Source: Tropicimonas sp. IMCC34011 (GTDB taxonomy: Bacteria > Pseudomonadota > Alphaproteobacteria > Rhodobacterales > Rhodobacteraceae). Taken from it: a DNA stretch of 64,000 nucleotides. Position numbers and translations under genes: made by a program. This document shows, piece by piece, positions 48,452 through 59,265 of this stretch (the stretch's first letter is position 1; each line of letters starts with the position of its first letter). Under the pieces are notes generated by a model. The model did not search any database. It saw nothing but the letters and a program-made list of their open reading frames with translations, and was not told where the DNA came from. The stretch is from contig NZ_QMEJ01000005.1 in assembly GCF_003390865.1 (NCBI RefSeq), forward strand, positions 310,001-374,000, given 5' to 3'.

Positions 48452-49678
48452 ATGTCCGCGATTCCCGACCAGCCGGCGAGGGACAAGTTCCAGCTCAGCC
48501 AGCTCATCTACGACACGCGCTATCGATCGCTCACGATCCAGATCTTCGCGTTCATTCTTCTTGCCATCGCCCTGTTCTGGCTTGGTCGGAACACCGTCAT
48601 CAACCTTGCTGCCCTCGGCAAGGACTTCGACTTCGGCTTTCTCGGCCAGCGCGCCGGGTACGACATCAACCAGTCCCTGATCCCCTACAGTTCCGCGTCG
48701 AGCCACGGCCGCGCGGCGCTTGTCGGCATCCTGAACACGATGCTCGTCGCGGCGCTCGGCTGTACGCTGGCGCTCGTCGTCGGGACCATCGCCGGCGTCC
48801 TGAGGCTCTCGAACAACTGGCTCGTCGCAAAAATCATGACGGTCTACGTCGAGACGTTCCGGAACGTGCCGGTGCTTCTGTGGATCATCGCCTTCTTCGC
48901 GATTCTCAACGAGAGCACGCCCTCGCCGCGGGATTTCGGAGAGAACGGGGATGCCTCGCTCCTCTTCGGCTCCATCGCGATCACCAATCGCGGCGTCTAC
49001 ATCCCGCGTCCCACGCCCCTCGATGGGGCCAGCTGGGCGGTCTGGGTCCTCGTTGCCATCGTCGTGGTGAGCATCGCCGCAATCATCGTCTATCGCGGGT
49101 ACGCCAGGCGTCAGCAGCAGTCGACGGGGCGCATCCTGCCGGTCTTTCGCGTTTCCCTCGCGCTGTTCTTCGTTCCGGCCGTCATCGCCTTCTTCCTCCT
49201 CGGGATGCCGCTTTCCCTCGACTATCCCGAACTCGGCGGCTTCAACTTCCAGGGCGGGATCATGATGCGAAACTCGCTCATCGCCCTCTGGCTCGCGCTC
49301 TCGCTCTATACCGGCGCCTTCATCGCGGAGATCGTGCGCGGCGGCATCCTCTCCGTCTCCAAGGGGCAGACGGAGGCGGCCTTCGCCCTCGGCCTGCGCC
49401 CCAGCCGCACGATGAACCTCGTCATCCTGCCGCAGGCGCTGCGGGTCATCATTCCGCCGCTGATCTCGCAGTTCCTAAACCTGACGAAGAACAGCTCGCT
49501 CGCCATCGCCGTCGGCTACATGGACGTGCGCTCCACGCTCGGGGGGATCACGATCAACCAGACGGGGCGGGAGCTCGAGGGGATGCTCCTTCTCGGGCTG
49601 TTCTATCTCGTCCTGTCGCTGATCATCTCGGCAGGCATGAACTTCTACAATTCGTCCATCAAGCTGAAGGAGCGGTGA
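48452..49678 (+). CDS. aapQ: General L-amino-acid ABC transporter, permease 1
   Basis: Inner-membrane permease that pairs with AapM. The 408-residue protein has several transmembrane spans, a long insertion between the first helices and the core typical of AapQ/BztB, and the EAA loop region EAAFALGLRPSRTMNLVILPQALR that docks the ATPase. I chose ATG at 48452 (MSAIPDQPARD) with AAGAGGG upstream; an in-frame ATG at 48404 is unlikely. The gene ends two bases before aapM. Confidence 0.93.
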   Translation: MSAIPDQPARDKFQLSQLIYDTRYRSLTIQIFAFILLAIALFWLGRNTVINLAALGKDFDFGFLGQRAGYDINQSLIPYSSASSHGRAALVGILNTMLVAALGCTLALVVGTIAGVLRLSNNWLVAKIMTVYVETFRNVPVLLWIIAFFAILNESTPSPRDFGENGDASLLFGSIAITNRGVYIPRPTPLDGASWAVWVLVAIVVVSIAAIIVYRGYARRQQQSTGRILPVFRVSLALFFVPAVIAFFLLGMPLSLDYPELGGFNFQGGIMMRNSLIALWLALSLYTGAFIAEIVRGGILSVSKGQTEAAFALGLRPSRTMNLVILPQALRVIIPPLISQFLNLTKNSSLAIAVGYMDVRSTLGGITINQTGRELEGMLLLGLFYLVLSLIISAGMNFYNSSIKLKER

Positions 49679-49679
49679 G

Positions 49680-50996
49680 ATGAGCGAGATGAACGCACAA
49701 ACCGTTCCCTATGTCCGCGAGAGCATGGTTCCGCAGGCGGAGCCGCCCGTAACCGAACGTGGCGCCGTGAAGTGGATGCGGGAGAACCTCTTCTCATCCT
49801 GGTTCAACGCGATCCTGACGATCATCGGCCTCGCTTTCGTTGCATGGGTGCTGATGCACATCGTCCCGTGGCTCTGGAACTCCATCTGGTTCGCAGGGTC
49901 GCTGACCGCCTGCCGCGAGATCAGGGACGCAACCTGGGGCGCGGGCGCCCCGTCGGCCTGCTTCGCCGTCATTACCGACCGTTGGCAGCAGCTTCTGCTG
50001 GGGTTCTATCCGTCGGAGCTCTACTGGCGGCCGATCACGGCGCTCGTGCTCTTCGGCGTCGCCGTCGCGCCCGTCCTCTTCACCCGCGTGTCGCGGCAAT
50101 TGCTCTGGTTCTCGGCGGTCTATCCCGTCGCGATGGTCTGGCTGCTCTGGGGCGGGACGATCTGGCCCTACCTGCTCGTCATCGCGGGCTTCGCGCTCGG
50201 CGTTCCGGCCTACCGGATCGGGGCGAAGGCCGTCTCTCCGCTTCTCGGCGTGGTCGCGGCCATTGCCGTTCCGATCCTGTTCTGGGTGTTCGTCCTGCCG
50301 CCCCTGTCCGGCGCCTTGTCCAGCGCGCTTCCCATCGGGCTGGAAGCCGTACCGAGCCGTGCGATGGGGGGCTTCATGCTGTCCTTCATCATCGGCGTCT
50401 CGGGCATCGCCCTGTCCCTGCCGCTCGGCATCCTGCTGGCGCTTGGCCGGCAATCGCATTTGATCTTCATCCATGCCGTCTCGGTTGCCTTCATCGAGCT
50501 GATGCGGGGCGTGCCCCTCATCGTGTGGCTCTTCACGGCGTCGCTTCTGCTGAACTACTTCCTGCCACCGGGAACGACGTTCGACCTGACGCTCCGGGTC
50601 GTGATCATGGTGACCTTCTTCGCCTCGGCCTACATGGCCGAAGTGATCCGGGGGGGCCTCGCCGCGCTTCCGAGGGGGCAGTACGAGGCCGCGGATTCGC
50701 TCGGGCTCGATTACTGGAAGGCGATGCGCCTGATCATTCTGCCGCAGGCCCTGAAGATCTCCATCCCCGGCATCGTCAACACATTCATCGGGCTCTTCAA
50801 GGATACGACGCTCGTCGTCTTCATCGGGCTTCTCGATCCGATCGGGCTTTCCAACGCCATCCGCGCCACCACGGACTGGAACGGCATCTACTGGGAGCTC
50901 TTCATCTTCATCGGCGCGCTGTTCTTCATCTGCTGCTTTGCCATGTCCCGCTACTCGATGTATCTGGAGCAAAAGCTCCGGACAGATCACCGCTAA
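49680..50996 (+). CDS. aapM: General L-amino-acid ABC transporter, permease 2
   Basis: Second permease of the transporter, 438 residues. The N-terminal half contains extra membrane segments (as in BztC), and the C-terminal half is the conserved BPD_transp_1 domain with [18 protein letters not shown] and the EAA loop [23 protein letters not shown]. It starts immediately after aapQ, with AAGGAG inside the end of aapQ. aapP follows after 13 bases. Confidence 0.93.
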   Translation: MSEMNAQTVPYVRESMVPQAEPPVTERGAVKWMRENLFSSWFNAILTIIGLAFVAWVLMHIVPWLWNSIWFAGSLTACREIRDATWGAGAPSACFAVITDRWQQLLLGFYPSELYWRPITALVLFGVAVAPVLFTRVSRQLLWFSAVYPVAMVWLLWGGTIWPYLLVIAGFALGVPAYRIGAKAVSPLLGVVAAIAVPILFWVFVLPPLSGALSSALPIGLEAVPSRAMGGFMLSFIIGVSGIALSLPLGILLALGRQSHLIFIHAVSVAFIELMRGVPLIVWLFTASLLLNYFLPPGTTFDLTLRVVIMVTFFASAYMAEVIRGGLAALPRGQYEAADSLGLDYWKAMRLIILPQALKISIPGIVNTFIGLFKDTTLVVFIGLLDPIGLSNAIRATTDWNGIYWELFIFIGALFFICCFAMSRYSMYLEQKLRTDHR

Positions 50997-51009
50997 GGAG
51001 GCCCCGGCC

Positions 51010-51819
51010 ATGACCGCCACAGACACCGCCGCACACGCTCCGGCTCCCGCCGGATCCCGGCTCTCCGCGATGGAGGTTTCCGACGAGGTCGCCATCGAGA
51101 TCTCGGACATGAACAAGTGGTACGGCCAGTTCCACGTCCTGCGCGATATCGACCTGACCGTGCATCGCGGCGAACGGATCGTGATCTGCGGGCCCTCCGG
51201 GTCCGGCAAGTCCACCCTGATCCGCTGCATCAATGCCCTCGAGGAGCACCAGAAGGGCCGCATCGTCGTCGACGGGACGGAGCTGTCCTCGGATCTGAAG
51301 AACATCGACAAGATCCGGTCCGAGGTCGGGATGTGCTTCCAGCACTTCAACCTGTTTCCGCATCTGACGATCCTCGAGAATTGCACGCTGGCCCCGATCT
51401 GGGTGCGCAAGGTGCCCAAGAAGGAAGCCGAAGCGACGGCGATGCACTTCCTCGAGAAGGTGAAGATCCCCGACCAGGCCAACAAGTACCCCGGTCAGCT
51501 GTCGGGTGGTCAGCAGCAGCGCGTCGCCATCGCGCGGTCGCTCTGCATGCGCCCGCGGATCATGCTGTTCGACGAGCCGACCTCCGCCCTCGATCCCGAG
51601 ATGATCAAGGAGGTGCTCGACACCATGATCTCGCTCGCGGAAGAGGGCATGACCATGCTCTGCGTCACCCACGAGATGGGCTTCGCCCGGCAGGTCGCGA
51701 ACCGGGTCATCTTCATGGACCAAGGTCAGATCGTGGAGCAGAACGAGCCCGAGGAGTTCTTCAACAACCCGCGCTCGGATCGCACGAAGCTGTTCCTCAG
51801 CCAGATCCTCGGTCACTGA
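51010..51819 (+). CDS. aapP: General L-amino-acid ABC transporter, ATPase
   Basis: Energises the AapJQM system. The 269-residue ATPase has Walker [10 protein letters not shown] (residues 61-69), the Q-loop [11 protein letters not shown], signature LSGGQQQR, Walker [13 protein letters not shown] and the switch histidine in [17 protein letters not shown] lies at good distance before the ATG at 51010; an in-frame ATG at 51070 would remove only a disordered N-terminus. A strong terminator follows. Confidence 0.95.
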   Translation: MTATDTAAHAPAPAGSRLSAMEVSDEVAIEISDMNKWYGQFHVLRDIDLTVHRGERIVICGPSGSGKSTLIRCINALEEHQKGRIVVDGTELSSDLKNIDKIRSEVGMCFQHFNLFPHLTILENCTLAPIWVRKVPKKEAEATAMHFLEKVKIPDQANKYPGQLSGGQQQRVAIARSLCMRPRIMLFDEPTSALDPEMIKEVLDTMISLAEEGMTMLCVTHEMGFARQVANRVIFMDQGQIVEQNEPEEFFNNPRSDRTKLFLSQILGH

Positions 51820-51848
51820 GACCGGCATTCGTCGGAAGATGAGGGAAA

Positions 51849-51868
51849 GGGGGCCTCGGCCCCCTTTT
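51849..51868 (+). terminator. Rho-independent terminator after aapP
   Basis: A 7-bp stem GGGGGCC/GGCCCCC with a two-base turn, followed by TTTT. It lies between the convergent aapP and sixA-like genes. Confidence 0.85.
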
Positions 51869-51894
51869 CGCGTTTCAGGGTCTTGCCTGCGGGA

Positions 51895-52371
51895 TCAGAC
51901 GAGGTCCTGCGGCGTCACGAACTCGACGAGTTCGCCCGTGCCCGGCTCCACGTCCTCGTGGAAACGGATCACCGACGCGGCCGAAGTGGGGTAGGTCTCC
52001 CAGCGGGGATGATCCGGCGCGGAGCTGACAAGGGCATGCGCCAGATCGCCGATGGCCGGGTTATGCCCGACGAGGAGGATGGTCTCGCCCTCTGCGTCCC
52101 GCAGGATCTGCAAGAGGTCGTCCGTCCGTGCCTCGTAGATCTCCTTGCGGACCTCAAGATCGCCTTCGAAGGCCATCTCCGACAGCGTTTCGCGCGTGCG
52201 GGACGCCGGGGAGCAGAAGATCAGGTCTGGCACCCAGCCCGTCTCCCGGAGCCAGCCGCCCAGCGCGTCGGCCGCAGCCCGGCCGCGCATCGTGAGGGAT
52301 CGGGTCGCGTCGTCCTGGCCGGCAGCGCCGGGTTCGGCCTTCGAATGGCGGATCAGGATGACTGTCTTCAT
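51895..52371 (-). CDS. SixA-like histidine phosphatase
   Basis: Member of the histidine phosphatase (phosphoglycerate mutase-like) superfamily, 158 residues, with the catalytic LIRHSKAEP (His9) and a second histidine in LLVGHNPAI. Size and sequence match the SixA group; E. coli SixA dephosphorylates phosphohistidine on HPr-like NPr. The substrate here is unproven. The start overlaps the argB stop by four bases (ATGA), so the two are translationally coupled. Other small phosphatases share these motifs. Confidence 0.82.
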   Translation of the reverse strand: MKTVILIRHSKAEPGAAGQDDATRSLTMRGRAAADALGGWLRETGWVPDLIFCSPASRTRETLSEMAFEGDLEVRKEIYEARTDDLLQILRDAEGETILLVGHNPAIGDLAHALVSSAPDHPRWETYPTSAASVIRFHEDVEPGTGELVEFVTPQDLV

Positions 52372-53261
52372 GGCCGGCCCGGATGGACCGGGGCGAGGTG
52401 GTCTTCGCGGATGAGCGAGCCTGCGCCGTGGTCGGTGAACAGCTCCAGAAGGCAGGCATTGGGCGCACGGCCATCGAGGATCACCACGGCGCGCACGCCG
52501 CCGCGGATCGCGGCCAAGGCGGTCTCCGTCTTCGGAATCATTCCCCCGGCGATCACGCCATCTTCGGTCATCCGCTCGACCTCGCCCGGCGTCAGCCGCG
52601 TCACGACGTTTCCGTCCCGATCCTTGACGCCCGCCACATCGGTCAGCAGGAGCAGCCGGTCCGCTTTCAGGGCGGCTGCGACGGCGCCGGCGGCGGTATC
52701 TCCGTTGATGTTGTAGGTCTCACCGTTCGGCCCCGCCCCGATGGGCGCGACGACGGGGATGATCCCGGCATTGTGCAGGGTGTGGAGCACGTCGGGCGAG
52801 ACCTGCGTCGGATTGCCGACCAGCCCCAGCGCCTCGTCCGCCGGTTCGCAGACGATCAGCTTGGCGTCCTTGCCGGAGAGGCCGACCGCACGGCCGCCTT
52901 CGTCGTTGATTGCCTGTGCGATACGCTTGTTGACGCGGCCCGAGAGGACCATCTCGACCACCTCGACGGTGGCCTCGTCCGTCACGCGCTTGCCGCCGAC
53001 GAACTCCGATTCAATTTCAAGCCGCTTCAGCAGGTCATTGATCATCGGGCCGCCACCATGGACGATCACCGGACGCACGCCGACCTGGCTCATCAGGACC
53101 ACGTCGCGGGCGAACATCCGCATCGCGTCATCGTCCCCCATCGCGTGGCCGCCGAACTTGATGACGACGGTGGCGCCCGAATAGCGCTGCAAGTAGGGCA
53201 GAGCCTCTGACAACGTGCGGGCGGTGGCGATCGAGTCGCGGGTCATGTCGCGTCGTTTCAT
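52368..53261 (-). CDS. argB: Acetylglutamate kinase
   Basis: Second enzyme of arginine synthesis: phosphorylates N-acetyl-L-glutamate with ATP. The 297-residue protein shows [28 protein letters not shown], the [25 protein letters not shown] region and [14 protein letters not shown] (allosteric/ATP segment). I chose ATG at 53261 ([10 protein letters not shown]) with GGAAG seven bases upstream; 53282 and 53246 are alternatives. It follows engB in the same direction by 73 bases and is coupled to the SixA-like gene. Confidence 0.95.
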   Translation of the reverse strand: MKRRDMTRDSIATARTLSEALPYLQRYSGATVVIKFGGHAMGDDDAMRMFARDVVLMSQVGVRPVIVHGGGPMINDLLKRLEIESEFVGGKRVTDEATVEVVEMVLSGRVNKRIAQAINDEGGRAVGLSGKDAKLIVCEPADEALGLVGNPTQVSPDVLHTLHNAGIIPVVAPIGAGPNGETYNINGDTAAGAVAAALKADRLLLLTDVAGVKDRDGNVVTRLTPGEVERMTEDGVIAGGMIPKTETALAAIRGGVRAVVILDGRAPNACLLELFTDHGAGSLIREDHLAPVHPGRP

Positions 53262-53334
53262 CCCTGGCTTCCGAATAGGCACTGCGCCCCGTGTTACTGC
53301 CCCGTGAGCGCGGTGGAAAGGGCGCGGTCCCGGT

Positions 53335-53997
53335 TCACTCCTCGGAAAGACCGTGGGCGATGGCCCGGAGCGTCTCCATGCCTTGGCCCGTCTCGGAGGA
53401 GGTCACGACGATTTCGGGGTAGGCCGCCGGGTGCTTCTGGAGCGCGGCGCGGACCTGTTCGAGGATCCGCTCGCGGTCCGCGGCCTTCACCTTGTCCGCC
53501 TTTGTCAGGACCGTCTGGAACGGCACCGCCGACTTGTCGAGGAGGGACAGGATCTCGGCGTCCACGGCCTTGATGCCATGGCGATGGTCGATCAGCACGA
53601 AGGCGCGCTTCAGGGTCTGGCGACCCTGCAGGTACTGCTTGAGAAGCGCCTGCCATTGCTTGACGACGGCGACGGGCGCCTTCGCGAAGCCGTAGCCCGG
53701 AAGGTCGACCAGAAAGAGGCGCTCCCCACCAACCATGAAATAGTTGATTTCCTGCGTCCGGCCCGGCGTGTTCGATGTGCGCGCAAGCGCCTTCGTGCCT
53801 GTCAGCGCATTGATCAGGGACGATTTGCCGACGTTGGACCGCCCGGCGAAGCAGATTTCCGGCCGGTCCGCGGGGGGCAGGCCGGACATCGCGACGACGC
53901 CCTTGAGGAACTCCGACTGCCCGGCGAAGAGCCGCCGCCCCGCCTCGGCCGCCGCCGGCTCGGGCTCGGCGACGAGGGGGAAGGGAAGCGTGCTCAC
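53335..53997 (-). CDS. engB: Ribosome-assembly GTPase EngB (YsxC/YihA)
   Basis: GTPase needed for late 50S assembly. The 220-residue product has G1 GRSNVGKSS (residues 52-60), DLPGYGFAK (G3), TKADK (G4) and SSETG (G5). The GTG start at 53997 overlaps the yidC stop by four bases (GTGA); the frame is open further but that upstream part lies inside yidC and is not EngB. Consistent with the yidC-engB-argB order often seen in Rhodobacterales. Confidence 0.94.
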   Translation of the reverse strand: MSTLPFPLVAEPEPAAAEAGRRLFAGQSEFLKGVVAMSGLPPADRPEICFAGRSNVGKSSLINALTGTKALARTSNTPGRTQEINYFMVGGERLFLVDLPGYGFAKAPVAVVKQWQALLKQYLQGRQTLKRAFVLIDHRHGIKAVDAEILSLLDKSAVPFQTVLTKADKVKAADRERILEQVRAALQKHPAAYPEIVVTSSETGQGMETLRAIAHGLSEE

Positions 53998-55823
53998 TTG
54001 GCCTCGGACTTCTTGCGCTTGAAGCCCGAGCGGATGTTGCCGAAGACGTCCGGCCTGGATCCGTGGCTGCGCATGATGAGGTATTGCTGGGTGAAGGTGA
54101 TCGTGTTGTTGGCGATCCAGTAGACCACGAGGCCGCTGGCGAAGCCGCCCAGCATGAACATGAAGACCCACGGCATCCATGCGAAGATCATCGCCTGGGT
54201 GGCATCGGCCGGGGCCGGGTTCAGCTTCTGCTGCAGCCACATGGAGATGCCGAGCAGGATCGGCAGGATGCCGATAAAGATCATGGCAAGGATGGACGAG
54301 GGCTCTGGCGCGGCCCATGGGAAGAGGCCGAACAGGTTGTACAGCGACGTCGGATCGGGCGCGGAGAGGTCCCGGAACGGCCCGAAGAACGGAGCGTGCC
54401 GAAGCTCGATCGTCACGAAGATGACCTTGTAGAGCGAGAAGAAGATCGGGATCTGCAGCAGGAGCGGCAGGCAGCCCGCGGCGGGGTTCACCTTCTTCTC
54501 CCGGTAGAGCGTCATCATCTCCTGCTGGAGCTTCGCCCGGTCGTCACCGGCCCGCTCCTTGAGCTTCTCCATCTCCGGCTGGAGTTCCTTCATCCGCGCC
54601 ATGGAGACGTAGGACTTGTACGCCAGCGGGAAGAGCAGCGCCTTGATGCAGAGCGTCAGCAGGATGATCGCGACGCCCATGTTCCCGATGATGCCGTTCA
54701 GCCAGTGCAGCACGGCGAAGATCGGTTTGGTCAGGAAGAAGAACCAGCCCCAGTCGATGCTGTCGATGAACTTGGTGACGCCGCCCTCTTTCTCGTATTC
54801 GCGGATCGTCTCCCATTCCTTGGCACCGGCGAAGAGACGGCTCTCCTGCGTGACGGTGGCGCCGGCCGGAATGTCCCGCGTGGGATAGACGGTCTGCGTC
54901 TGATAGATGTCCGGCCCTTCCTGGTAGAGCGACACGAGATTGACCGTGTCCGCCTGGGAGGGAATGAGGGAGGTCATCCAGTACTTGTCGGTAAAGCCGA
55001 TCCAGCCGCCGGTGACGTCCTCCTCGGTGACGGCGCGGGCGCCGATGCGGGCGTCCACGTCGAGATCGGCAAGGCTGTCGTAGTCCTCTTCGATGAGCTC
55101 GCCGTTCGCCATGGCGACGACGCCTTCGTGGAGGATGAAGAAGTTGGCGAGATCCGGAAGACCGTGACGCGCGACGAACCCGTAGGGCGCGGCACGGACG
55201 TCGGTCTCCGTGGGGTTCTCGACGCTCTGGGTCACGGTGAACATGTAGTCCGCGTCGACCGCGATCTGCCGCCGGAAGATGAGGCCCGAGGGGCTGTCCC
55301 ATCTCAGGGTGACCGGGCTTTCCGGGGTCAGCGTATCACCGTCCTCGAGGTCCCAGACCGTGTCCGTGCCGGGAACGGCAGCGGCGTCGAGGCCGGCGCC
55401 GGGAGCCCAGCCGTGCAGGGCGTAATACGCGCCCGGCTCACCGGCGGGGGACAGCAGGCGGACGTTGCCGCTGTCCGGATCGAGGGTGTCGTCGTAGGTG
55501 CTGAGCAGCAGATCGTCGATCCGGCCGCCGGCGAGGGAAAGCGACCCGGAGAGCTTCGGCGTTTCGATCGGCACGCGGGGCGCGTCGGGAATGTCCGTCG
55601 CGGGGTCCGTGGTCGTACCCGCGGACATCTCGGCAGGCTGGCCGTCGAGGGCGGGCGGCGACAAGGCGCCGGTCTCCCCTTCGGTGACCTGAACGCCGGG
55701 CGTCGCCGCGGGATCCGAGGGTTGCGGCGCTTGCTGTTCTGGTGGGAACAGCAGGAACCAGCCCAGGATCACGAGGAAGCTGAGCGCTGTGGCTAGGATG
55801 AGATTCTTGTTCTGATCGTCCAT
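53994..55823 (-). CDS. yidC: Membrane protein insertase YidC
   Basis: Inserts and folds inner-membrane proteins alone or with SecYEG. The 609-residue protein has one N-terminal membrane segment, a large periplasmic domain (about residues 50-360) and the conserved C-terminal 60KD_IMP domain with [21 protein letters not shown] and [14 protein letters not shown]. The ATG at 55823 ([12 protein letters not shown]) matches the family; a longer frame to 55880 does not. It is coupled to engB by a GTGA overlap. Confidence 0.96.
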   Translation of the reverse strand: MDDQNKNLILATALSFLVILGWFLLFPPEQQAPQPSDPAATPGVQVTEGETGALSPPALDGQPAEMSAGTTTDPATDIPDAPRVPIETPKLSGSLSLAGGRIDDLLLSTYDDTLDPDSGNVRLLSPAGEPGAYYALHGWAPGAGLDAAAVPGTDTVWDLEDGDTLTPESPVTLRWDSPSGLIFRRQIAVDADYMFTVTQSVENPTETDVRAAPYGFVARHGLPDLANFFILHEGVVAMANGELIEEDYDSLADLDVDARIGARAVTEEDVTGGWIGFTDKYWMTSLIPSQADTVNLVSLYQEGPDIYQTQTVYPTRDIPAGATVTQESRLFAGAKEWETIREYEKEGGVTKFIDSIDWGWFFFLTKPIFAVLHWLNGIIGNMGVAIILLTLCIKALLFPLAYKSYVSMARMKELQPEMEKLKERAGDDRAKLQQEMMTLYREKKVNPAAGCLPLLLQIPIFFSLYKVIFVTIELRHAPFFGPFRDLSAPDPTSLYNLFGLFPWAAPEPSSILAMIFIGILPILLGISMWLQQKLNPAPADATQAMIFAWMPWVFMFMLGGFASGLVVYWIANNTITFTQQYLIMRSHGSRPDVFGNIRSGFKRKKSEAK

Positions 55824-55986
55824 CGACGTCCTGATCCGGCGGTTGCGGAGGCGGGGGGGAGGAGCTTCGCGCCGGTTCAATCCGCCATGGCCGCAAAGGT
55901 CAAGGGCCTAGGGGCAAAGCTTCCCCGTGTCGCGGCGCCGCATCCAACCCGTCCAGTCGCCGACGGGACCCGCTCGGACGCCCCTC

Positions 55987-57504
55987 TCAGCCCGTTCGAC
56001 CGATCAGCGGCGGCCGCGAGAGCCGGCCTCGGTAGCGGACGATCCAGGGCAGGGTGTCCTCCACCGGCATCGGGCGGGCGAGGCCGAAGCCCTGCACGTA
56101 CCGGCAGCCGAGCTGGGCCACGGTCGCGTGCTCTTCCGGCGTCTCCACTCCTTCGGCGAGCGTTTCGAGGTCCAGCTGCTCGGCAAGAGAGACGATCGCG
56201 GACACCATCTTGCGCTGCTCGGTATCGCTGTCAGCGCGGCTCACGATACTGCGGTCGATCTTGAGCCGGCAGACGCCGAAGCGGCGGATGGCGGAAATAC
56301 TGGCATTTCCGGTGCCGAAATCGTCGAGATCGATGCTGCAGCCGAGCTCCGCGAGCGCGGTGACGTTACGGACGATCACGTCTTCGTCGGACGCGCAGAC
56401 GACCGTTTCGAGAACCTCGATGGCCAATCGGTCCGGGGCGAGTTCGAATCGGTCGAGTTCCCACCGGATCCGGTCAACGAGGTGCGGGTTGCGCAATTCG
56501 TGCATGGAGAGGTTGAGGGCAACCTGCGGTATGCCCAGATCCGCGCGTTGCCAGAGGCTGAGGGCCTCGAGGGACTGGGTCAGCATCTCCTGCGTCAGAC
56601 GCTCGGTCATGCCGGCGGCGAGGACGACATCGAGAAAGACCGACGGCGACAGGACCCCTCGATCGGGGTGGACCCAGCGCACGAGGCTTTCGAAGCCGGT
56701 GATCTCTCCGGTATCGGTGGAGGTCTGCGGCTGAAAGAACGCGCGGATGGCGCCGGTCTCGAAAGCCTCGTTGATCTCCTTGGCAAGGTCGGCGCGTACG
56801 AGCGACGCCTCCTGGATCGCGGCCGAATAGGCGCGCAGGCAGCCGCGACCGGATCGCCGGGCCTGCCGCAGCGCGAGAAGGGCCGCGTTCACCAGCGCGT
56901 CCCCGCCCGGTCCGGGACTCCTGTGGCCGGGGCAGAATCCAGAGGAGAGGCTGACATAGATCTTCCCGGCGTGGATCGGCAGCGGATCCATGGCGGCGGC
57001 CTGCAGGCGCTCGCCGAAGGCCAGGATGTCGTCGAGGCCCGATTGCCCCAGCCCTTGGGCGAGGACGGCGAAGCGATCGCCGTCCAGGCGGGCGACCGCA
57101 TCGCCGGAGCGGACGGCGTCGGTCAGGCGGCCCGCCATCTGGATCAGGACCTGCTCGGAGCCTCCCGCGCCGAGATCGCGCACGAGTTCATCGAAGCCGT
57201 CGATCTGGAGTGTCACGAGGACGCAGTCCGGGTTCGGCGCGGCGAGCATCGCGTCCGCACGCTCTTCGAGGGCCGTCCGGCTCAGAAGGCCGGTCAGGGC
57301 GTCGCGGTCTTCCGGAGGCCTCCCGGTGCGCGAAGGGACGATCAGGACGAGGGGAAGAAGGACGGCGCAGAAAACGAGGCTGGGCTCCCCGCCGAGCCAA
57401 TAGGCGAGCAGGAGCGCCGCCGGCAGAAGAGCAACGAGATCCGGCCGGCGGAGAAACCGGCCGCCGTGGCGTTCGAGCATGTTCAGGGCATGTGCAATGG
57501 TCAC
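55987..57504 (-). CDS. GGDEF-EAL protein, probable c-di-GMP phosphodiesterase
   Basis: A 505-residue inner-membrane protein with two short N-terminal hydrophobic segments (about residues 23-57), a GGDEF-type domain and an EAL domain. The GGDEF motif is degenerate: the site reads LDGDRF (141-145), so cyclase activity is unlikely. The EAL side keeps its catalytic set: FESLVRW (ESL in place of EAL, Glu272), NLS (Asn331), EVLE (Glu363), DLDDFGTG (Asp394, Asp395), Lys415 and AEGVET (Glu451). I therefore predict c-di-GMP hydrolysis. It lies between ttcA and yidC with gaps of 100 and 163 bases, unusual company for this cluster. Confidence 0.88.
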   Translation of the reverse strand: MTIAHALNMLERHGGRFLRRPDLVALLPAALLLAYWLGGEPSLVFCAVLLPLVLIVPSRTGRPPEDRDALTGLLSRTALEERADAMLAAPNPDCVLVTLQIDGFDELVRDLGAGGSEQVLIQMAGRLTDAVRSGDAVARLDGDRFAVLAQGLGQSGLDDILAFGERLQAAAMDPLPIHAGKIYVSLSSGFCPGHRSPGPGGDALVNAALLALRQARRSGRGCLRAYSAAIQEASLVRADLAKEINEAFETGAIRAFFQPQTSTDTGEITGFESLVRWVHPDRGVLSPSVFLDVVLAAGMTERLTQEMLTQSLEALSLWQRADLGIPQVALNLSMHELRNPHLVDRIRWELDRFELAPDRLAIEVLETVVCASDEDVIVRNVTALAELGCSIDLDDFGTGNASISAIRRFGVCRLKIDRSIVSRADSDTEQRKMVSAIVSLAEQLDLETLAEGVETPEEHATVAQLGCRYVQGFGLARPMPVEDTLPWIVRYRGRLSRPPLIGRTG

Positions 57505-57604
57505 GGCGGCGGTCGCTCCTGCTGGCTCGGCGAATGTCCCGGTCGTCCGCAGGACCCTAGTGCCGGGGTCTCACCGCAAGCTTAATGCCGCCTGTGCCCA
57601 TTGA

Positions 57605-58495
57605 CTAAAATTGTTCTGACGGAGCGTCCGCAGCTTCAGGATGCGCCTCATCGGACGTCCCGGCCGGGGCATTCGGGCGCATCAGGGCCGCGAAATCGAA
57701 GAGCCCAGGGTCCAGGAGGTGGGACGGGCGCGCGTTCATCAGCGACCGGAACATCACCTGTCGACGGCCGGGGGCGTTTTTCTCCCACCCGTCGAGGATC
57801 TGCTTCACCTGCTGGCGCTGAAGCCCGTCCTGCGAGCCGCAGAGATCACAGGGAATGATGGGGTAGTTCATGGCCGTGGCGAAGCGCTCGCAATCGGCTT
57901 CGGCAACGTGGGCGAGGGGGCGGTAGACGAAGAGATCACCTTCCTCGTTCACCAGCTTCGGCGGCATGGTCGCCAGGCGCCCGCCGTGGAAGAGGTTCAT
58001 GAAGAACGTCTCGAGAATGTCGTCCCGGTGATGGCCGAGAACGACGGCGGAGCAGCCTTCCTCACGCGCGATGCGGTAGAGATTGCCCCGACGCAGGCGC
58101 GAGCACAGGGCGCAGAAGGTGCGGCCGGCCGGGATCTTGTCCATTACGATGGAGTAGGTGTCCTGGTACTCGATCCGGTGAGGCACTCCCATGCGCTCTA
58201 GGAACTCCGGCAGGACGGTGGCGGGAAAGCCCGGCTGACCCTGATCGAGGTTGCAGGCGAGGATCTCGACCGGCAGGAGGCCGCGCCACTGCAGCTCCGT
58301 CAGCGCGGCGAGCAGGGTATAGCTGTCCTTGCCGCCAGAGAGGCAGACAAGCCAGCGCGCGCCGCGCTCGATCATGCCGTATTTTTCGATCGCCTCACGG
58401 GTCTCGCGGACGATGCGCTTGCGCAGCTTGCGGAATTCGGTGCTCTGCGGGGCGCCCTCGAAGAGCGGATGGATCTCGTTGGAATCATCGAGCAT
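57605..58495 (-). CDS. ttcA: tRNA 2-thiocytidine synthetase
   Basis: Iron-sulfur enzyme that puts sulfur on cytidine 32 of certain tRNAs. The 296-residue protein has the PP-loop SGGKDS (residues 53-58), the cysteine pair CALC (128 and 131) and the later CDLC (213 and 216), which together fit the TtcA cluster ligands. The start overlaps the yidD end by 11 bases. The C-terminal ~25 residues are a low-complexity tail. Confidence 0.93.
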   Translation of the reverse strand: MLDDSNEIHPLFEGAPQSTEFRKLRKRIVRETREAIEKYGMIERGARWLVCLSGGKDSYTLLAALTELQWRGLLPVEILACNLDQGQPGFPATVLPEFLERMGVPHRIEYQDTYSIVMDKIPAGRTFCALCSRLRRGNLYRIAREEGCSAVVLGHHRDDILETFFMNLFHGGRLATMPPKLVNEEGDLFVYRPLAHVAEADCERFATAMNYPIIPCDLCGSQDGLQRQQVKQILDGWEKNAPGRRQVMFRSLMNARPSHLLDPGLFDFAALMRPNAPAGTSDEAHPEAADAPSEQF

Positions 58496-58739
58496 GGGGC
58501 GGCCTCGAGTCGCGGGGTGGGTCCGGTACGGGATCGTAGCCCGATCCGCCGAACGGATGACAGCGCCCGATACGGCGCACCGTGAGCCAGCCTCCCCTGA
58601 CTGCGCCGTGGCGGGACAGCGCCTCCAGTGAATAGGCGGAGCAGGTCGGCTGGTAGCGGCAGTTCCGTCCGACCCAGGGAGACAGGATCAACCGGTAGGC
58701 ATGGACCGGAAGGGACAAAAGTCGGGCGAGGGGGCTCAT
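58485..58739 (-). CDS. yidD: Membrane protein insertion efficiency factor YidD
   Basis: Small peripheral inner-membrane protein that assists YidC-dependent insertion. The 84-residue product carries the signature [23 protein letters not shown] with three conserved cysteines in total and the [15 protein letters not shown] end. The ATG at 58739 overlaps the rnpA stop (ATGA); the frame is open upstream but that part is antisense-like. Part of the rpmH-rnpA-yidD group. Confidence 0.94.
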   Translation of the reverse strand: MSPLARLLSLPVHAYRLILSPWVGRNCRYQPTCSAYSLEALSRHGAVRGGWLTVRRIGRCHPFGGSGYDPVPDPPRDSRPPHAR

Positions 58740-59110
58740 GGAGCCGGCTCGGCACTCTGCTGCGCCCGCGCGGTCCCGTGAATGTTTGCCAATGCGGCGG
58801 AGAGATCGCCGAGGAGGAGGTCCCATTGCCGGCCCGCGGTCGCATCCTTCCGGCCGACGAGGACGTAATCCCAGCCGGGCCGCCCCTCGCCGGGCAGAAC
58901 GAGGCGTGCGATTTCGCGCAGGCGCCGCTTTGCGCGATTGCGGGCGACGGCATTGCCGACCTTCTTGGAACAGGTAAAGCCGACGCGGATCATATCCGGA
59001 TCGGCCTCGCCCGCGCGTCTCTGCCGGGCCTGCAACATGAAGGCGGGCGTGCCGGAACGACGCGCCCGCGATGCGGCTATGAAATCGGCACGCTTCGTCA
59101 GGGTCGCCAT
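58736..59110 (-). CDS. rnpA: Ribonuclease P protein component
   Basis: Protein subunit of RNase P, which matures the 5' end of tRNAs. The 124-residue basic product has the family helix VGNAVARNRAKRRLREIAR with the RNR motif and the preceding GFTCSKK strand. It follows rpmH by 17 bases and is coupled to yidD by a four-base overlap. The RNA subunit gene is not in the window. Confidence 0.94.
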   Translation of the reverse strand: MATLTKRADFIAASRARRSGTPAFMLQARQRRAGEADPDMIRVGFTCSKKVGNAVARNRAKRRLREIARLVLPGEGRPGWDYVLVGRKDATAGRQWDLLLGDLSAALANIHGTARAQQSAEPAP

Positions 59111-59127
59111 CGGCGCCCCGCCGGATC

Positions 59128-59265
59128 TTACGCGCTCAGGGATTTCCGACCCCGCGCGCGACGCGCGTTCAGGATCTTCCGGCCGGCCTTGGTGGCCATG
59201 CGGGCACGGAACCCGTGCCGCCGCTTGCGGACAAGGTTCGAGGGCTGGAACGTACGTTTGCTCAT
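59128..59265 (-). CDS. rpmH: 50S ribosomal protein L34
   Basis: Small basic 50S protein of 45 residues, reading [19 protein letters not shown], then [19 protein letters not shown] and GRKSLSA, the standard L34 sequence. It is below common ORF length limits but unmistakable. It starts the minus-strand rpmH-rnpA-yidD-ttcA run and has a promoter candidate about 90 bases upstream. No dnaA or DnaA boxes were recognised nearby, so this need not be the origin. Confidence 0.96.
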
